Source: Pseudomonas pisciculturae (GTDB lineage: Bacteria > Pseudomonadota > Gammaproteobacteria > Pseudomonadales > Pseudomonadaceae). Taken from it: a DNA stretch of 64,000 bases. The notes beneath the pieces were generated by a model that made no database searches, was not told the DNA's origin, and was given only the letters and a program-made list of their open reading frames with translations. A program made the position numbers and the translations under genes. The DNA is taken from NCBI RefSeq assembly GCF_015461805.1, contig NZ_JACVZE010000008.1, positions 124,001 to 188,000 on the forward strand, written 5' to 3'. Below are positions 42,967 through 52,748 of the stretch, one piece after another (position 1 is the stretch's first letter; the number at the start of each line of letters is the position of its first letter).

Positions 42967-44125
42967 CGGCAAACCCCAGGCTTCCTTGCTTGACCAGTTC
43001 GCACAGCAGGTCGCGACCGTCTTCGTCTGCCAGCCATGGGCCAAGGTTTTCGGCGTGCAGGGCGTCGGCGGCGCAGACCAGCTTCAGCAACTCGCGCAGC
43101 TTGCCCGGCAGGTAACGGCTCTGGCCACTGGCGAACAGCAGCACGTCATCGTCCACTTCCGACCAGGCCATGCGCGCGCTTGGGTTGCGCACCAGGATGG
43201 CGCCGTCTTGCAGGGTGCTGATGAAGTCTTCCTCGCCCAACTCTTCGCCGGCCACCAGTTCCGGGTAGCGCGGCTCGGTCATGAACTGGCCGAACCAGGT
43301 CAGCAGCATGCGCTCGTCGCTCATGTGCTCGGCCAGCAGGCTTTTCAGGCGGTCGAGGGCGTCGCTCTGGATCTGGTGCGGGTCGCTGACCGGCTGGGCG
43401 TCGGCGTCGGTGTAACGCTCTTCGTCCGTCAGGTACTGGCTGAGGAAGTCGGTGAAGTGGGTCAGCACTTCGGCGGCGCTCGGGGCGCGGAAGCCGACCG
43501 AATAGGTCATGCAGTCGTCTTCGGCAATGCCGAAGTGCGCCAGGCGCGGCGGCAGGTAGAGCATGTCGCCCGGCTCCAGCACCCATTCGGCGCTTTCTTC
43601 GAATTCGGCGAGGATGCGCAGGTCGGCGTGTTGCAGCAGCGGGCTTTCGGAGTTGCACATCTGGCCGATTTTCCAGTTGCGCTTGCCCTGGGCTTGCAGC
43701 AGGAACACATCGTAGTTGTCGAAGTGCGGACCCACGCTGCCGCCGGGTGCGGCGAAGCTGATCATCACATCGTCGATACGCCAGCTCGGCAGGAAGCGGA
43801 ACTGCTCCAGCAGCTCGGCGACTTCCGGTACGAACTGGTCAACCGCTTGTACCAGCAGGGTCCACTCGCGTTCCGGCAGGGTGCTGAAGGCGTCTTCGGC
43901 GAACGGGCCGCGGCGCAGCTCCCACGGGCGCTCGCCGTGTTCGATCACCAGGCGCGACTCGACTTCTTCTTCCAGGGCCAGGCCGGCCAGTTCGTCGGCG
44001 TCGATCGGGCTTTCGAAATCAGGGATGGCCTGGCGGATCAGCAGGGGTTTTTTCTGCCAGTAATCGCGCAGGAATTCCCGTGCCGTGATGCCGCCCAGAA
44101 GTTGAAGAGGGATGTCAGGATTCAT
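42959..44125 (-). CDS. roxA: Ribosomal protein uL16 arginine 3-hydroxylase (cupin, 2-oxoglutarate oxygenase)
   Basis: The 388-residue protein is a JmjC-type Fe(II)/2-oxoglutarate oxygenase like E. coli YcfD/RoxA, which hydroxylates an arginine of ribosomal protein uL16. The iron facial triad is visible as His134 and Asp136 (GPHFDNYD) with His197 (PRLAHFGI). The N-terminal part (EFLRDYWQKKPLLIRQA) is the usual family opening. The C-terminal part is a winged-helix-like dimerisation domain. The start at 44125 (MNPDIPLQL) is preferred to a longer frame; AGG lies 6 bases before it. It lies downstream of purB on the same strand, separated by the purB terminator. Confidence 0.93.
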   Translation of the reverse strand: MNPDIPLQLLGGITAREFLRDYWQKKPLLIRQAIPDFESPIDADELAGLALEEEVESRLVIEHGERPWELRRGPFAEDAFSTLPEREWTLLVQAVDQFVPEVAELLEQFRFLPSWRIDDVMISFAAPGGSVGPHFDNYDVFLLQAQGKRNWKIGQMCNSESPLLQHADLRILAEFEESAEWVLEPGDMLYLPPRLAHFGIAEDDCMTYSVGFRAPSAAEVLTHFTDFLSQYLTDEERYTDADAQPVSDPHQIQSDALDRLKSLLAEHMSDERMLLTWFGQFMTEPRYPELVAGEELGEEDFISTLQDGAILVRNPSARMAWSEVDDDVLLFASGQSRYLPGKLRELLKLVCAADALHAENLGPWLADEDGRDLLCELVKQGSLGFADE

Positions 44126-44164
44126 GTGTAACCTATTGAAAGAAAGCACTTTTCAGACTGGAAT

Positions 44165-44189
44165 AAAAACGCCCGGCGCGGCCGGGCGT
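44165..44189 (-). terminator. Intrinsic terminator of purB
   Basis: ACGCCCGGC (44169-44177) pairs with GCCGGGCGT (44181-44189). On the minus strand the stem is followed by TTTTT. It lies 20 bases after the purB stop. Confidence 0.88.
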
Positions 44190-44209
44190 CTCAAAGGGTC
44201 TTGCGATGA

Positions 44210-45580
44210 TCAGATGCGCTTGGCTTGATCTACAGCGTTACCGATGTAGTTGGCCGGAGTGAGCAGTTTCAGCTCGGCCTTGGCGGCGGCTGGCATGTCC
44301 AGGCCGTCGATGAAAGTTTGCAGCGCTTGCGGGCTGATGCCCTTGCCGCGCGTCAACTCTTTCAGCTTCTCGTAAGGGTTTTCGATGTTGTAGCGGCGCA
44401 TCACGGTCTGGATCGGCTCGGCCAACACTTCCCAGCAGGCATCCAGGTCAGCGGCGATTTTCTGCTCGTTGAGTTCCAGCTTGCTGATGCCTTTGAGGCT
44501 GGCTTCGTACGCGATCACGCTGTGGGCAAAGCCCACGCCGAGGTTGCGCAGTACGGTGGAGTCGGTCAGGTCGCGCTGCCAGCGGGAGATCGGCAACTTG
44601 CTGGCCAGGTGCTGGAACAGGGCGTTGGCGATGCCGAGGTTGCCTTCGGAGTTTTCGAAGTCGATCGGGTTGACCTTGTGCGGCATGGTCGACGAACCGA
44701 TCTCACCGGCAATGGTGCGCTGCTTGAAGTAGCCCAGGGAGATGTAGCCCCAGATATCGCGATCGAAGTCGATCAGGATGGTGTTGAAGCGCGCAATGGC
44801 GTCGAACAGCTCGGCGATGTAGTCGTGCGGTTCGATCTGGGTGGTGTAGGGGTTGAAACCCAGGCCCAGCTCGTCTTCGATGAAGGCGCGGGCGTTTTCT
44901 TCCCAGTCGATCTCAGGGTAGGCCGAGATGTGAGCGTTGTAGTTGCCCACGGCGCCGTTGATCTTGCCCAGCAGCGGCACGGCCGCAACTTGAGCGATCT
45001 GACGCTCCAGGCGGTACACCACATTGGCCAGTTCTTTACCCAGGGTGGTCGGCGAGGCCGGCTGACCGTGGGTGCGCGACAGCATTGGCACGTCGGCAAA
45101 GCGGATAGCCAGTTCGCGGATGGCGTTGGCGGTCTGGCGCATCAGCGGCAGCATCACGTCATCACGGCCTTCGCGCAGCATCAGGGCGTGGGACAGGTTG
45201 TTGATGTCCTCGCTGGTGCAGGCAAAGTGGATGAACTCGCTGACAGCAGCCAGTTCCGGCAGCTTGGCTGCTTGCTCTTTGAGCAGGTATTCGATGGCTT
45301 TGACGTCGTGGTTGGTGGTGCGCTCGATCTCTTTCACACGCTCGGCGTGCTCCAGGGAGAAGTTTTCCGCCAGGGTGTTGAGCACGGCGTTGGCTTGCGC
45401 GGAAAACGCCGGCACTTCGCTGATGGCGGGGTGAGCGGCCAGGCGCTGGAGCCAGCGCACTTCAACCAGAACACGAGCACGGATCAGGCCGTATTCGCTG
45501 AAAATAGGGCGCAGGGCCTGGGTTTTGCCGGCGTAGCGGCCGTCAACAGGGGAAACCGCAGTGAGCGAAGAGAGCTGCAT
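44210..45580 (-). CDS. purB: Adenylosuccinate lyase
   Basis: The 456-residue enzyme of purine synthesis cleaves SAICAR to AICAR and adenylosuccinate to AMP, releasing fumarate. The superfamily signature GSSTMPHKVNPIDFENSEGN is intact and holds the mobile catalytic serine loop. The catalytic histidine regions TNHDVKAIEY and RTHGQPASP are present. The start at 45580 (MQLSSLTAVSP) matches the family; the frame is open 25 codons further upstream. It lies on the same strand as hflD with a 125-base gap and has its own terminator. Confidence 0.97.
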   Translation of the reverse strand: MQLSSLTAVSPVDGRYAGKTQALRPIFSEYGLIRARVLVEVRWLQRLAAHPAISEVPAFSAQANAVLNTLAENFSLEHAERVKEIERTTNHDVKAIEYLLKEQAAKLPELAAVSEFIHFACTSEDINNLSHALMLREGRDDVMLPLMRQTANAIRELAIRFADVPMLSRTHGQPASPTTLGKELANVVYRLERQIAQVAAVPLLGKINGAVGNYNAHISAYPEIDWEENARAFIEDELGLGFNPYTTQIEPHDYIAELFDAIARFNTILIDFDRDIWGYISLGYFKQRTIAGEIGSSTMPHKVNPIDFENSEGNLGIANALFQHLASKLPISRWQRDLTDSTVLRNLGVGFAHSVIAYEASLKGISKLELNEQKIAADLDACWEVLAEPIQTVMRRYNIENPYEKLKELTRGKGISPQALQTFIDGLDMPAAAKAELKLLTPANYIGNAVDQAKRI

Positions 45581-45705
45581 GGGGTGTTCTCGGACAGTCG
45601 GGCAACGAAATGGGGCGCGTATCATACATGAAAAAATCCGCCGGTCCGTCGCCAACTGACCGGCGTATTACGCGTGACGCTTGAAAAAAACGCTGTTGCT
45701 GCGAC

Positions 45706-46329
45706 TTATTCGTTGCGCATCAACGGGTAAAGCTCTTTAAGCAATTTGCGTCGGCTGATGACCAACTGCCAACGATGACCGCCCAATTGACGCCACAACC
45801 GCGCCGAACGAATGCCGGCCAACAGCAGGGCGCGGATTTTCGAGGCGTTGTTTGGTTGTTGCAGGTTGCGCATGTCGCCGTGCACCTGGATGCGTTGGCG
45901 CAGGGTGCTCAAGGTGTCCTGGTATAGCGCACCGCAGGCGGCGATCACGTTTTCGTGGGCCGGGCCGAAGTGTTCTACCTGGGATTGAATCTGTGGCAGG
46001 CGCTTGCCGATGACTTCCAGCATGTCCTCGCGCTTGGCCAGTTGACGCTCAAGGCCGAGCATCGACAGGGCATAGCGTAGGGGCTCGCGCTGCAAGGTGC
46101 TGGGGTCGCGCTCCAGGGCGCCGATCAGTGCGCGGTAGCCTTCGCGCAGGGCGATGTCGTCGCCGCCGTAGACTTCCAGGGTGTCCTTGGGGTCGCGGAT
46201 CAGCAGGCTGCCGAGCATGCAGGTCAGGCCTGCCTCGGTGACCTGGCCGGTCTTGGCGATCTTGTCCACCAAAACGGCGGCGAGGAAAACCCCGCCCAGT
46301 GCCGTCAATTGCTCCTGGGTCGGGCTCAT
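45706..46329 (-). CDS. hflD: HflD family high-frequency lysogenization protein homolog
   Basis: The 207-residue, helix-rich protein is the HflD/YcfC type. In E. coli it binds the lambda CII protein at the inner membrane and affects lysogeny; its role in uninfected cells is unknown. Residues such as GGVFLAAVLVDKIAKTG at the N-terminus match the family. Its ATG overlaps the mnmA stop by four bases. The gene pair mnmA-hflD followed by purB is conserved in many gammaproteobacteria, which supports the identification. Confidence 0.92.
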   Translation of the reverse strand: MSPTQEQLTALGGVFLAAVLVDKIAKTGQVTEAGLTCMLGSLLIRDPKDTLEVYGGDDIALREGYRALIGALERDPSTLQREPLRYALSMLGLERQLAKREDMLEVIGKRLPQIQSQVEHFGPAHENVIAACGALYQDTLSTLRQRIQVHGDMRNLQQPNNASKIRALLLAGIRSARLWRQLGGHRWQLVISRRKLLKELYPLMRNE

Positions 46330-47450
46330 GCCTTGTGGCTCCAGGCTTCTGCGATTTCAATCACGCCGCCGCCCAGGCAAATTTCGCCATCGTAGAACAC
46401 TACGGACTGGCCGGGCGTGACCGCGCGTTGCGGGTCATCAAAGGTGGCGCGATAGCCGGTAGCGGTTTTTTCCAGCGTGCACGGCTGGTCGCTCTGGCGA
46501 TAGCGCACCTTGGCGGTCAGGCGGCGCGGGGTGCTCAGGTCGATTGGGTTGACCCAGTAGATTTCCGAGGCCAGCAGGGCGCCTGAGAACAGCAGTGGAT
46601 GCTCGTTGCCCTGGCCGACGATCAGCTCGTTGTTTTCCAGGTCCTTGACCAGCACGTACCAAGGCTCTTCGCCGGCGTCTTTCAAGCCGCCGATGCCCAG
46701 GCCTTGGCGTTGGCCGATGGTGTGGTACATCAAGCCATGGTGGCGGCCGATGACTTCACCGTCGGTGGTCTTGATCTCGCCCGGTTGTGCCGGCAGGTAT
46801 TGCTTGAGGAAGTCGCTGAAGCGGCGCTCGCCAATAAAGCAGATCCCCGTAGAGTCCTTCTTCTTGGCGGTGGCCAGGCCGTGTTTCTCGGCGATCTTGC
46901 GCACTTCGGGTTTTTCCAGCTCGCCCACCGGGAACAGGGTCTTGGCGATCTGTTCACCGCCGACGGCGTGCAGGAAATAGCTCTGGTCCTTGTTCGGGTC
47001 CAGGCCTTTAAGCAGTTCGGTACGGCCATCGATATCGCGACGGCGCACATAGTGCCCAGTGGCGATCAGGTCGGCGCCCAGCATCATGGCGTAGTCGAGG
47101 AACGCCTTGAACTTGATTTCGCGGTTACACAGGATGTCCGGGTTCGGCGTACGACCGGCCTTGTATTCGGCCAGGAAGTGCTCGAACACGTTGTCCCAGT
47201 ACTCGGCGGCGAAGTTGGCGGTGTGCAGCTTGATACCGATCTTGTCGCACACGGCCTGGGCGTCTGCCAGGTCGTCCATGGCGGTGCAGTATTCCGTTCC
47301 ATCGTCTTCTTCCCAGTTCTTCATGAACAGGCCTTCCACCTCATAACCCTGCTCCATGAGCAGAACGGCGGAAACGGAAGAATCCACGCCGCCGGACATG
47401 CCGACGATGACGCGCTTCTTTTGTGTGTCAGAAGGGGCTGGATCACGCAT
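46326..47450 (-). CDS. mnmA: tRNA-specific 2-thiouridylase
   Basis: The 374-residue enzyme adds sulfur to uridine 34 of tRNA for Lys, Glu and Gln, using sulfur relayed by the Tus proteins. The PP-loop ATPase motif is GMSGGVDSS. The two catalytic cysteines lie in PDILCNREIKF and DSTGICFIGER. The C-terminal beta-barrel domain ends with GGVIEIAE. The gene is 59 bases downstream of the Nudix gene and overlaps hflD by four bases. Confidence 0.97.
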   Translation of the reverse strand: MRDPAPSDTQKKRVIVGMSGGVDSSVSAVLLMEQGYEVEGLFMKNWEEDDGTEYCTAMDDLADAQAVCDKIGIKLHTANFAAEYWDNVFEHFLAEYKAGRTPNPDILCNREIKFKAFLDYAMMLGADLIATGHYVRRRDIDGRTELLKGLDPNKDQSYFLHAVGGEQIAKTLFPVGELEKPEVRKIAEKHGLATAKKKDSTGICFIGERRFSDFLKQYLPAQPGEIKTTDGEVIGRHHGLMYHTIGQRQGLGIGGLKDAGEEPWYVLVKDLENNELIVGQGNEHPLLFSGALLASEIYWVNPIDLSTPRRLTAKVRYRQSDQPCTLEKTATGYRATFDDPQRAVTPGQSVVFYDGEICLGGGVIEIAEAWSHKA

Positions 47451-47509
47451 AGGGTTTCAACGGGTGTCTTGAAAAAGGACGCGATTCTATCAGGCTCAGG
47501 CGTCCAAGG

Positions 47510-47956
47510 CTAAAGAGAAGGGCGGATCAATTCGAGACTGTGGCAGTGGCCGGCCAAATAATCATCGATGCAGCGGATGATCAGCTCGCTGCGCCAGTTG
47601 TCGCGCGCCGCCATTAACTCATCACGGGTCAGCCAGCGGGCGCGCAGGATGCCTTCGTCGAGTTGATAGTCCGGGTGGTGTTTCAGCGCCTTGGCGATGA
47701 AGCAGACCCGTTGATAGGTCACGCCGTTGCTGGGGGCGGTGTAGAGGTAGATGCCGACGATGCCTGAAGCTTCGACGTCCCAGCCGGTTTCTTCGAGGGT
47801 TTCGCGCACGGCGGCTTCGGTCAGGGTTTCATGCGGGTCGAGGTGGCCAGCGGGTTGGTTGAGCACGGCGCGGCCGTTTTTGAGCTCTTCGACCATCAGG
47901 AAGCGGCCGTTGTCTTCGACGATGGTAGCGACGGTGATGTGGGGTTGCCAGGTCAT
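47510..47956 (-). CDS. Nudix hydrolase (NudJ-like)
   Basis: The 148-residue protein hydrolyses nucleoside diphosphate-linked compounds. The Nudix box is complete: G(HLDPH)E, then the REtlEETGW segment with its metal-binding glutamates. In E. coli, NudJ acts on thiamin pyrimidine pyrophosphate and nucleotides and is also encoded beside mnmA and hflD, so the context supports a NudJ-type role. It is the first gene of a Nudix-mnmA-hflD unit on the minus strand. Confidence 0.9.
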   Translation of the reverse strand: MTWQPHITVATIVEDNGRFLMVEELKNGRAVLNQPAGHLDPHETLTEAAVRETLEETGWDVEASGIVGIYLYTAPSNGVTYQRVCFIAKALKHHPDYQLDEGILRARWLTRDELMAARDNWRSELIIRCIDDYLAGHCHSLELIRPSL

Positions 47957-48008
47957 TCAGAACCTCGATTCAGGGTGTGGCGCGGTCTTTGAGTTGGATT
48001 GCAGTCAG

Positions 48009-48098
48009 TGTGGGGGCGGGCTCGCTCGCGAATGCGGTGGGTCAGTCGCTGTAAATGTTGACTGAATCACCGCATTCGCGAGCAAGCCCGCTCCCACA
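48009..48098. repeat. Inverted pair of REP elements (REPIN)
   Basis: TGTGGGGGCGGGCTCGCTCGCGAATGCGGT and its inverted copy (ACCGCATTCGCGAGCAAGCCCGCTCCCACA) face each other across about 30 bases. It lies between the Nudix gene start and the idh terminator. Confidence 0.85.
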
Positions 48099-48140
48099 TT
48101 TTGATCCGGTGTGTTCAACAAAATTGCAGTATCCGCAAAC

Positions 48141-48164
48141 AAAAACCCCGGCACTGGGCCGGGG
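48141..48164 (-). terminator. Intrinsic terminator of idh
   Basis: CCCCGGC (48146-48152) pairs with GCCGGGG (48158-48164), and TTTTT follows on the minus strand. It lies 22 bases after the idh stop codon. Confidence 0.9.
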
Positions 48165-48185
48165 CTTCTTTGCATCCTTACAACC

Positions 48186-50411
48186 TTACTTCAACTTGGC
48201 AATTGCCGCGTTGAGGGTGTTGCTTGGGCGCATGGCTTTGCTGGTCAGCTCCGGGCTCGGCGCGTAGTAGCCGCCGATGTCCACTGGCTTGCCCTGTACG
48301 GCGTTGAGCTCGGCAACGATGGTTGCCTCGTTCGCGGTCAGGGTTTCGGCCAGTTCGCCAAACTGCGCTTGCAGTGCAGTGTCTTCGCTCTGGGCAGCCA
48401 GGGCTTGAGCCCAGTACAGCGCCAGGTAGAAGTGGCTGCCGCGGTTGTCGATGTTGCCGACTTTGCGCGAAGGCGACTTGTTGTTGTCGAGGAACTGGCC
48501 GGTGGCCTGGTCCAGGGTCTTGGACAGTACCAGGGCTTTTGGGTTGTTGTACGTCACACCCAAATGCTCAAGGGAGGCCGCCAGGGCCAGGAACTCGCCC
48601 AGGGAGTCCCAGCGCAGGAAGTTCTCTTCAACCAGTTGCTGCACGTGCTTCGGAGCCGAACCGCCAGCGCCGGTTTCGAACAGGCCACCGCCGTTCATCA
48701 GCGGCACGATGGACAGCATCTTGGCGCTGGTGCCCAGCTCCATGATCGGGAACAGGTCGGTCAGGTAGTCACGCAGCACGTTACCGGTCACCGAGATGGT
48801 GTCCAGGCCCTTGCGGGTGCGTTCCAGGGTGAACTTCATCGCGTCGACCGGGGCCATGATGCGGATGTCCAGGCCTTCGGTGTTGTGGTCTTTCAGGTAA
48901 GCCTGAACCTTCTCGACCACGACGCCGTCGTGCGCACGCTTAGGGTCCAGCCAGAAGATAGCTGGAGTGGCGCTGGCGCGGGCACGGTTGACGGCCAGTT
49001 TGACCCAGTCCTGGATCGGCGCGTCTTTGGTCTGGCACATGCGGAAGATGTCGCCGGCTTCGACTTTCTGTTCCATCAGCAGGTTGCCCTTGCTGTCGGT
49101 GACGCGCACTACGCCGTCAGCCTTGATCTGGAAGGTCTTGTCGTGAGAGCCGTACTCTTCGGCTTTCTTCGCCATCAGGCCAACGTTTGGCACGCTGCCC
49201 ATGGTGGTTGGGTCGAATGCGCCATTGGCCTTGCAGTCTTCGATGACCGCTTGGTAGATGGTGGCGTAGCAGCGATCCGGGATCACGGCCTTGGTGTCGT
49301 GCAGTTGGCCGTCGGTGCCCCACATTTTGCCGGAGTCACGGATCATGGCCGGCATCGAGGCGTCGACGATAACGTCGCTCGGCACGTGCAGGTTGGTGAT
49401 GCCTTTGTCGGAGTTGACCATCGCCAGGGAAGGGCGAGCGGCGTAGACCGCTTGGATGTCAGCTTCGATCTGCGCTTGCTGGTCGGCCGGCAGCGCCTTG
49501 ATACGCGCGTACAGGTCGCCGATGCCGTTGTTCAGGTTGAAGCCGATCTGCTCCAGCACGGTGGCGTGCTTGGTCAGGGCGTCTTTATAGAACTCGGCTA
49601 CGATCTGGCCGAACATGATTGGGTCGGAGACCTTCATCATGGTGGCTTTAAGGTGGACCGACAGCAGCACGCCTTGTTTCTTGGCGTCTTCGATTTCAGC
49701 GGCGATGAAGCTGCGCAGGGCTTTCTTGCTCAGTACGGCGCTGTCGATGATCTCGCCAGCCTGTACGGAGGTCTTTTCCTTCAGAACAGTCGCGGCGCCG
49801 TCCTGGGCGATCAGTTCGATCTTGACGGCGTCAGCGGCTTCGATCTGTACGGCTTTTTCGCTGCCGTAGAAGTCGCCATTGCTCATGTGAGCGATGTGCG
49901 ACTTGGAGTCAGCAGCCCAGGCGCCCATTTTGTGCGGGTGCTTGCGGGCGTAGTTTTTGACCGACAGCGGAGCGCGGCGGTCGGAGTTGCCTTCGCGCAG
50001 TACCGGGTTCACGGCGCTGCCCTTGACCTTGTCGTAACGTGCACGGGTTTCTTTTTCCGCGTCGGTGGTTACGGTTTCCGGGTAGTCCGGCAGGGCGTAG
50101 CCCTGGGCCTGCAGTTCCTTGATCGCGGCTTGCAGCTGCGGGGTCGAGGCGCTGATGTTAGGCAGCTTGATGATGTTGGCTTCAGGCGTAACGGCCAGGT
50201 CGCCCAGTTCGGCGAGGTGGTCCGGGATGGCCTTGGCGCCCAGTTGCTCAGGGAAGCTTGCGAGGATGCGCGCGGCGAGGGAGATGTCGCGGGTTTCCAC
50301 GGCAATATCAGCGGAAGCGGTGAAGGCCTCTACGATAGGCAGCAGTGAATAGGTGGCGAGGGCCGGGGCTTCGTCGGTGAAGGTGTAGATGATCTTCGAG
50401 CGGGTGGGCAT
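48186..50411 (-). CDS. idh: Monomeric NADP-dependent isocitrate dehydrogenase
   Basis: The 741-residue enzyme is the large monomeric class, which converts isocitrate to 2-oxoglutarate with NADP. It is unrelated in sequence length to the dimeric enzyme encoded next door. The N-terminus (RSKIIYTFTDEAPALATYS) and internal segments (NSDRRAPLSVKNYARKHPH, VVSDPIMFG-like VSDPIMFGQIVAEFYKD) are typical. In Pseudomonas it coexists with the dimeric Icd, and the flux split between them depends on the carbon source. It is divergent from icd across a 493-base region containing an 18-base palindrome. Confidence 0.97.
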   Translation of the reverse strand: MPTRSKIIYTFTDEAPALATYSLLPIVEAFTASADIAVETRDISLAARILASFPEQLGAKAIPDHLAELGDLAVTPEANIIKLPNISASTPQLQAAIKELQAQGYALPDYPETVTTDAEKETRARYDKVKGSAVNPVLREGNSDRRAPLSVKNYARKHPHKMGAWAADSKSHIAHMSNGDFYGSEKAVQIEAADAVKIELIAQDGAATVLKEKTSVQAGEIIDSAVLSKKALRSFIAAEIEDAKKQGVLLSVHLKATMMKVSDPIMFGQIVAEFYKDALTKHATVLEQIGFNLNNGIGDLYARIKALPADQQAQIEADIQAVYAARPSLAMVNSDKGITNLHVPSDVIVDASMPAMIRDSGKMWGTDGQLHDTKAVIPDRCYATIYQAVIEDCKANGAFDPTTMGSVPNVGLMAKKAEEYGSHDKTFQIKADGVVRVTDSKGNLLMEQKVEAGDIFRMCQTKDAPIQDWVKLAVNRARASATPAIFWLDPKRAHDGVVVEKVQAYLKDHNTEGLDIRIMAPVDAMKFTLERTRKGLDTISVTGNVLRDYLTDLFPIMELGTSAKMLSIVPLMNGGGLFETGAGGSAPKHVQQLVEENFLRWDSLGEFLALAASLEHLGVTYNNPKALVLSKTLDQATGQFLDNNKSPSRKVGNIDNRGSHFYLALYWAQALAAQSEDTALQAQFGELAETLTANEATIVAELNAVQGKPVDIGGYYAPSPELTSKAMRPSNTLNAAIAKLK

Positions 50412-50904
50412 ATTCGGATTAACTCTCTTCTTTGCTGAAAGCGTGCGCAGAAACTCGAGATGCGCCGGGTGGAGCGCGTTCGTTCAAAGTCATCCATGAG
50501 CGAAATGTCGAGGTTTCTTCGCGGTGATGTTGGGTTGCATCAGTCGAGCGTCAAGCGTTTGGACTATTGTAATAGTCCTGCTTTCTGGCTGAAGGCTACT
50601 GTCTAGAGCGGTCAGCTGTCGTGACTCTTGGGTCAGCGGCGGCATTATACATAGGTCGCTATGCTTACGCCGAGCCTTCATACAAAAGGTGTGTCGTCCA
50701 TTGGTCTAAAGGTCGCAGGTACTTCGTCGCGCCGAAAGTCGCATGGCGTGCTCAAGATTGGCGATTTTGCCTTTGATTTCAGGCTTGTAGGCGACTAATT
50801 GTGCTGTTTTCGATGCAAATGAGCATGGCGTGAGGTTTCAGTCGCCATTTATCTGGAGTAGGCTCGAACGCAGCCAGATGTTCAATCCATAGATGGAGTT
50901 CAGC
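50412..50904. promoter_or_regulatory. idh-icd divergent promoter region
   Basis: These 493 bases hold no convincing gene. They must carry the promoters of idh (minus) and icd (plus). The most striking element is the palindrome at 50561-50578. A -10-like CATTATACAT sequence lies near 50642. Confidence 0.6.
50561..50578. promoter_or_regulatory. 18-base perfect palindrome between idh and icd
   Basis: GGACTATT-GT-AATAGTCC is a perfect 8-2-8 inverted repeat, 150 bases before the idh start and about 330 bases before icd. Its form suits a dimeric repressor or activator of the HTH type. The regulator is not identifiable from the sequence. Confidence 0.5.
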
Positions 50905-52161
<1,257 letters not shown>

Positions 52162-52171
52162 ATCTAGTCGT

Positions 52172-52217
52172 AAAAAAATCGGCCATTCCAAGTTGCTTGG
52201 GGTGGCCGATTTTTTTA
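52172..52217. terminator. Bidirectional terminator between icd and cspD
   Basis: AAAAAAATCGGCCA pairs with TGGCCGATTTTTTT (outer stem), with an inner CCAAG/CTTGG hairpin. It separates the convergent icd and cspD genes and has long A and T runs on both sides. Confidence 0.93.
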
Positions 52218-52241
52218 TTGCAGTTGCGCGCTCGGGGCGGG

Positions 52242-52523
52242 TCAGGCCGTTTGTTTCTTCTCTACGTGGTGAGCGTGTGAGGCTGCAGTTTTTGCGTGTA
52301 TATCGACTTTCACTGCGTCGATGTTGGTAGCGTGCAGCCCTTTCGGTCCTTGAATGATTTCAAACGTTACCAACTGGCCAGCTTTCAGCGTTCTATACCC
52401 TTCCATGATAATCGCTGAGTAATGCGCAAAAAGGTCTTCGGTTTTACCTTCTTCATTGATAAAGCCGTAGCCCTTGGCATTGTTGAACCATTTGACCTTG
52501 CCATTGATCTTGACGCCAGACAT
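52242..52523 (-). CDS. cspD: Cold-shock-domain protein (CspD-like)
   Basis: The 93-residue protein has an S1-like cold-shock domain with the RNA-binding motifs KGYGFINEEG and DLFAHYSAI. A basic, histidine-rich tail follows. In E. coli CspD binds single-stranded DNA, inhibits replication in stationary phase and is encoded next to clpSA, as here. The start at 52523 (MSGVKINGKVKWF) has GAGGG 8 bases upstream. It is divergent from clpS. A 6-6-6 inverted repeat lies in its leader (52553-52570). Confidence 0.93.
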   Translation of the reverse strand: MSGVKINGKVKWFNNAKGYGFINEEGKTEDLFAHYSAIIMEGYRTLKAGQLVTFEIIQGPKGLHATNIDAVKVDIHAKTAASHAHHVEKKQTA

Positions 52524-52552
52524 ACCCATATCCCTCTGCACCAGACTCCATC

Positions 52553-52570
52553 ACTGGAGTATCATCCAGT
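52553..52570 (-). promoter_or_regulatory. Inverted repeat in the cspD leader
   Basis: ACTGGA (52553-52558) and TCCAGT (52565-52570) form a perfect 6-bp stem with a 6-base loop, starting about 30 bases before the cspD start. It could be a leader hairpin of the kind seen in cold-shock genes, or an operator. Confidence 0.35.
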
Positions 52571-52680
52571 TTATCCGTCCTAACCCGAATAAATTAAGGT
52601 TGACTGCGCGGACCTTTTTTACCCACTGTGGGTTCTATTGGTTGTAACACTGATTTGCCGATAGTCAAGGCGACCAGTCG

Positions 52681-52700
52681 GTCAGAGTTGAAATTCTGAC
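52681..52700 (+). promoter_or_regulatory. Inverted repeat in the clpS promoter region
   Basis: GTCAGA (52681-52686) and TCTGAC (52695-52700) flank an 8-base spacer, 48 bases before the clpS start. This is where promoter elements are expected, so it may be an operator. Confidence 0.3.
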
Positions 52701-52748
52701 AGGTCGCCCCCACCACTGTAATTGAACCACTGACGAACCTTTCTTTCC

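Noticed and set aside
48111..50348. 745-residue open frame opposite idh
   Set aside because: Antisense to the complete monomeric isocitrate dehydrogenase; valine- and glycine-rich shadow composition.
50490..50681. 63-codon frame in the idh-icd intergenic region
   Set aside because: No ribosome site, and it overlaps the 18-base palindrome and likely promoter elements.
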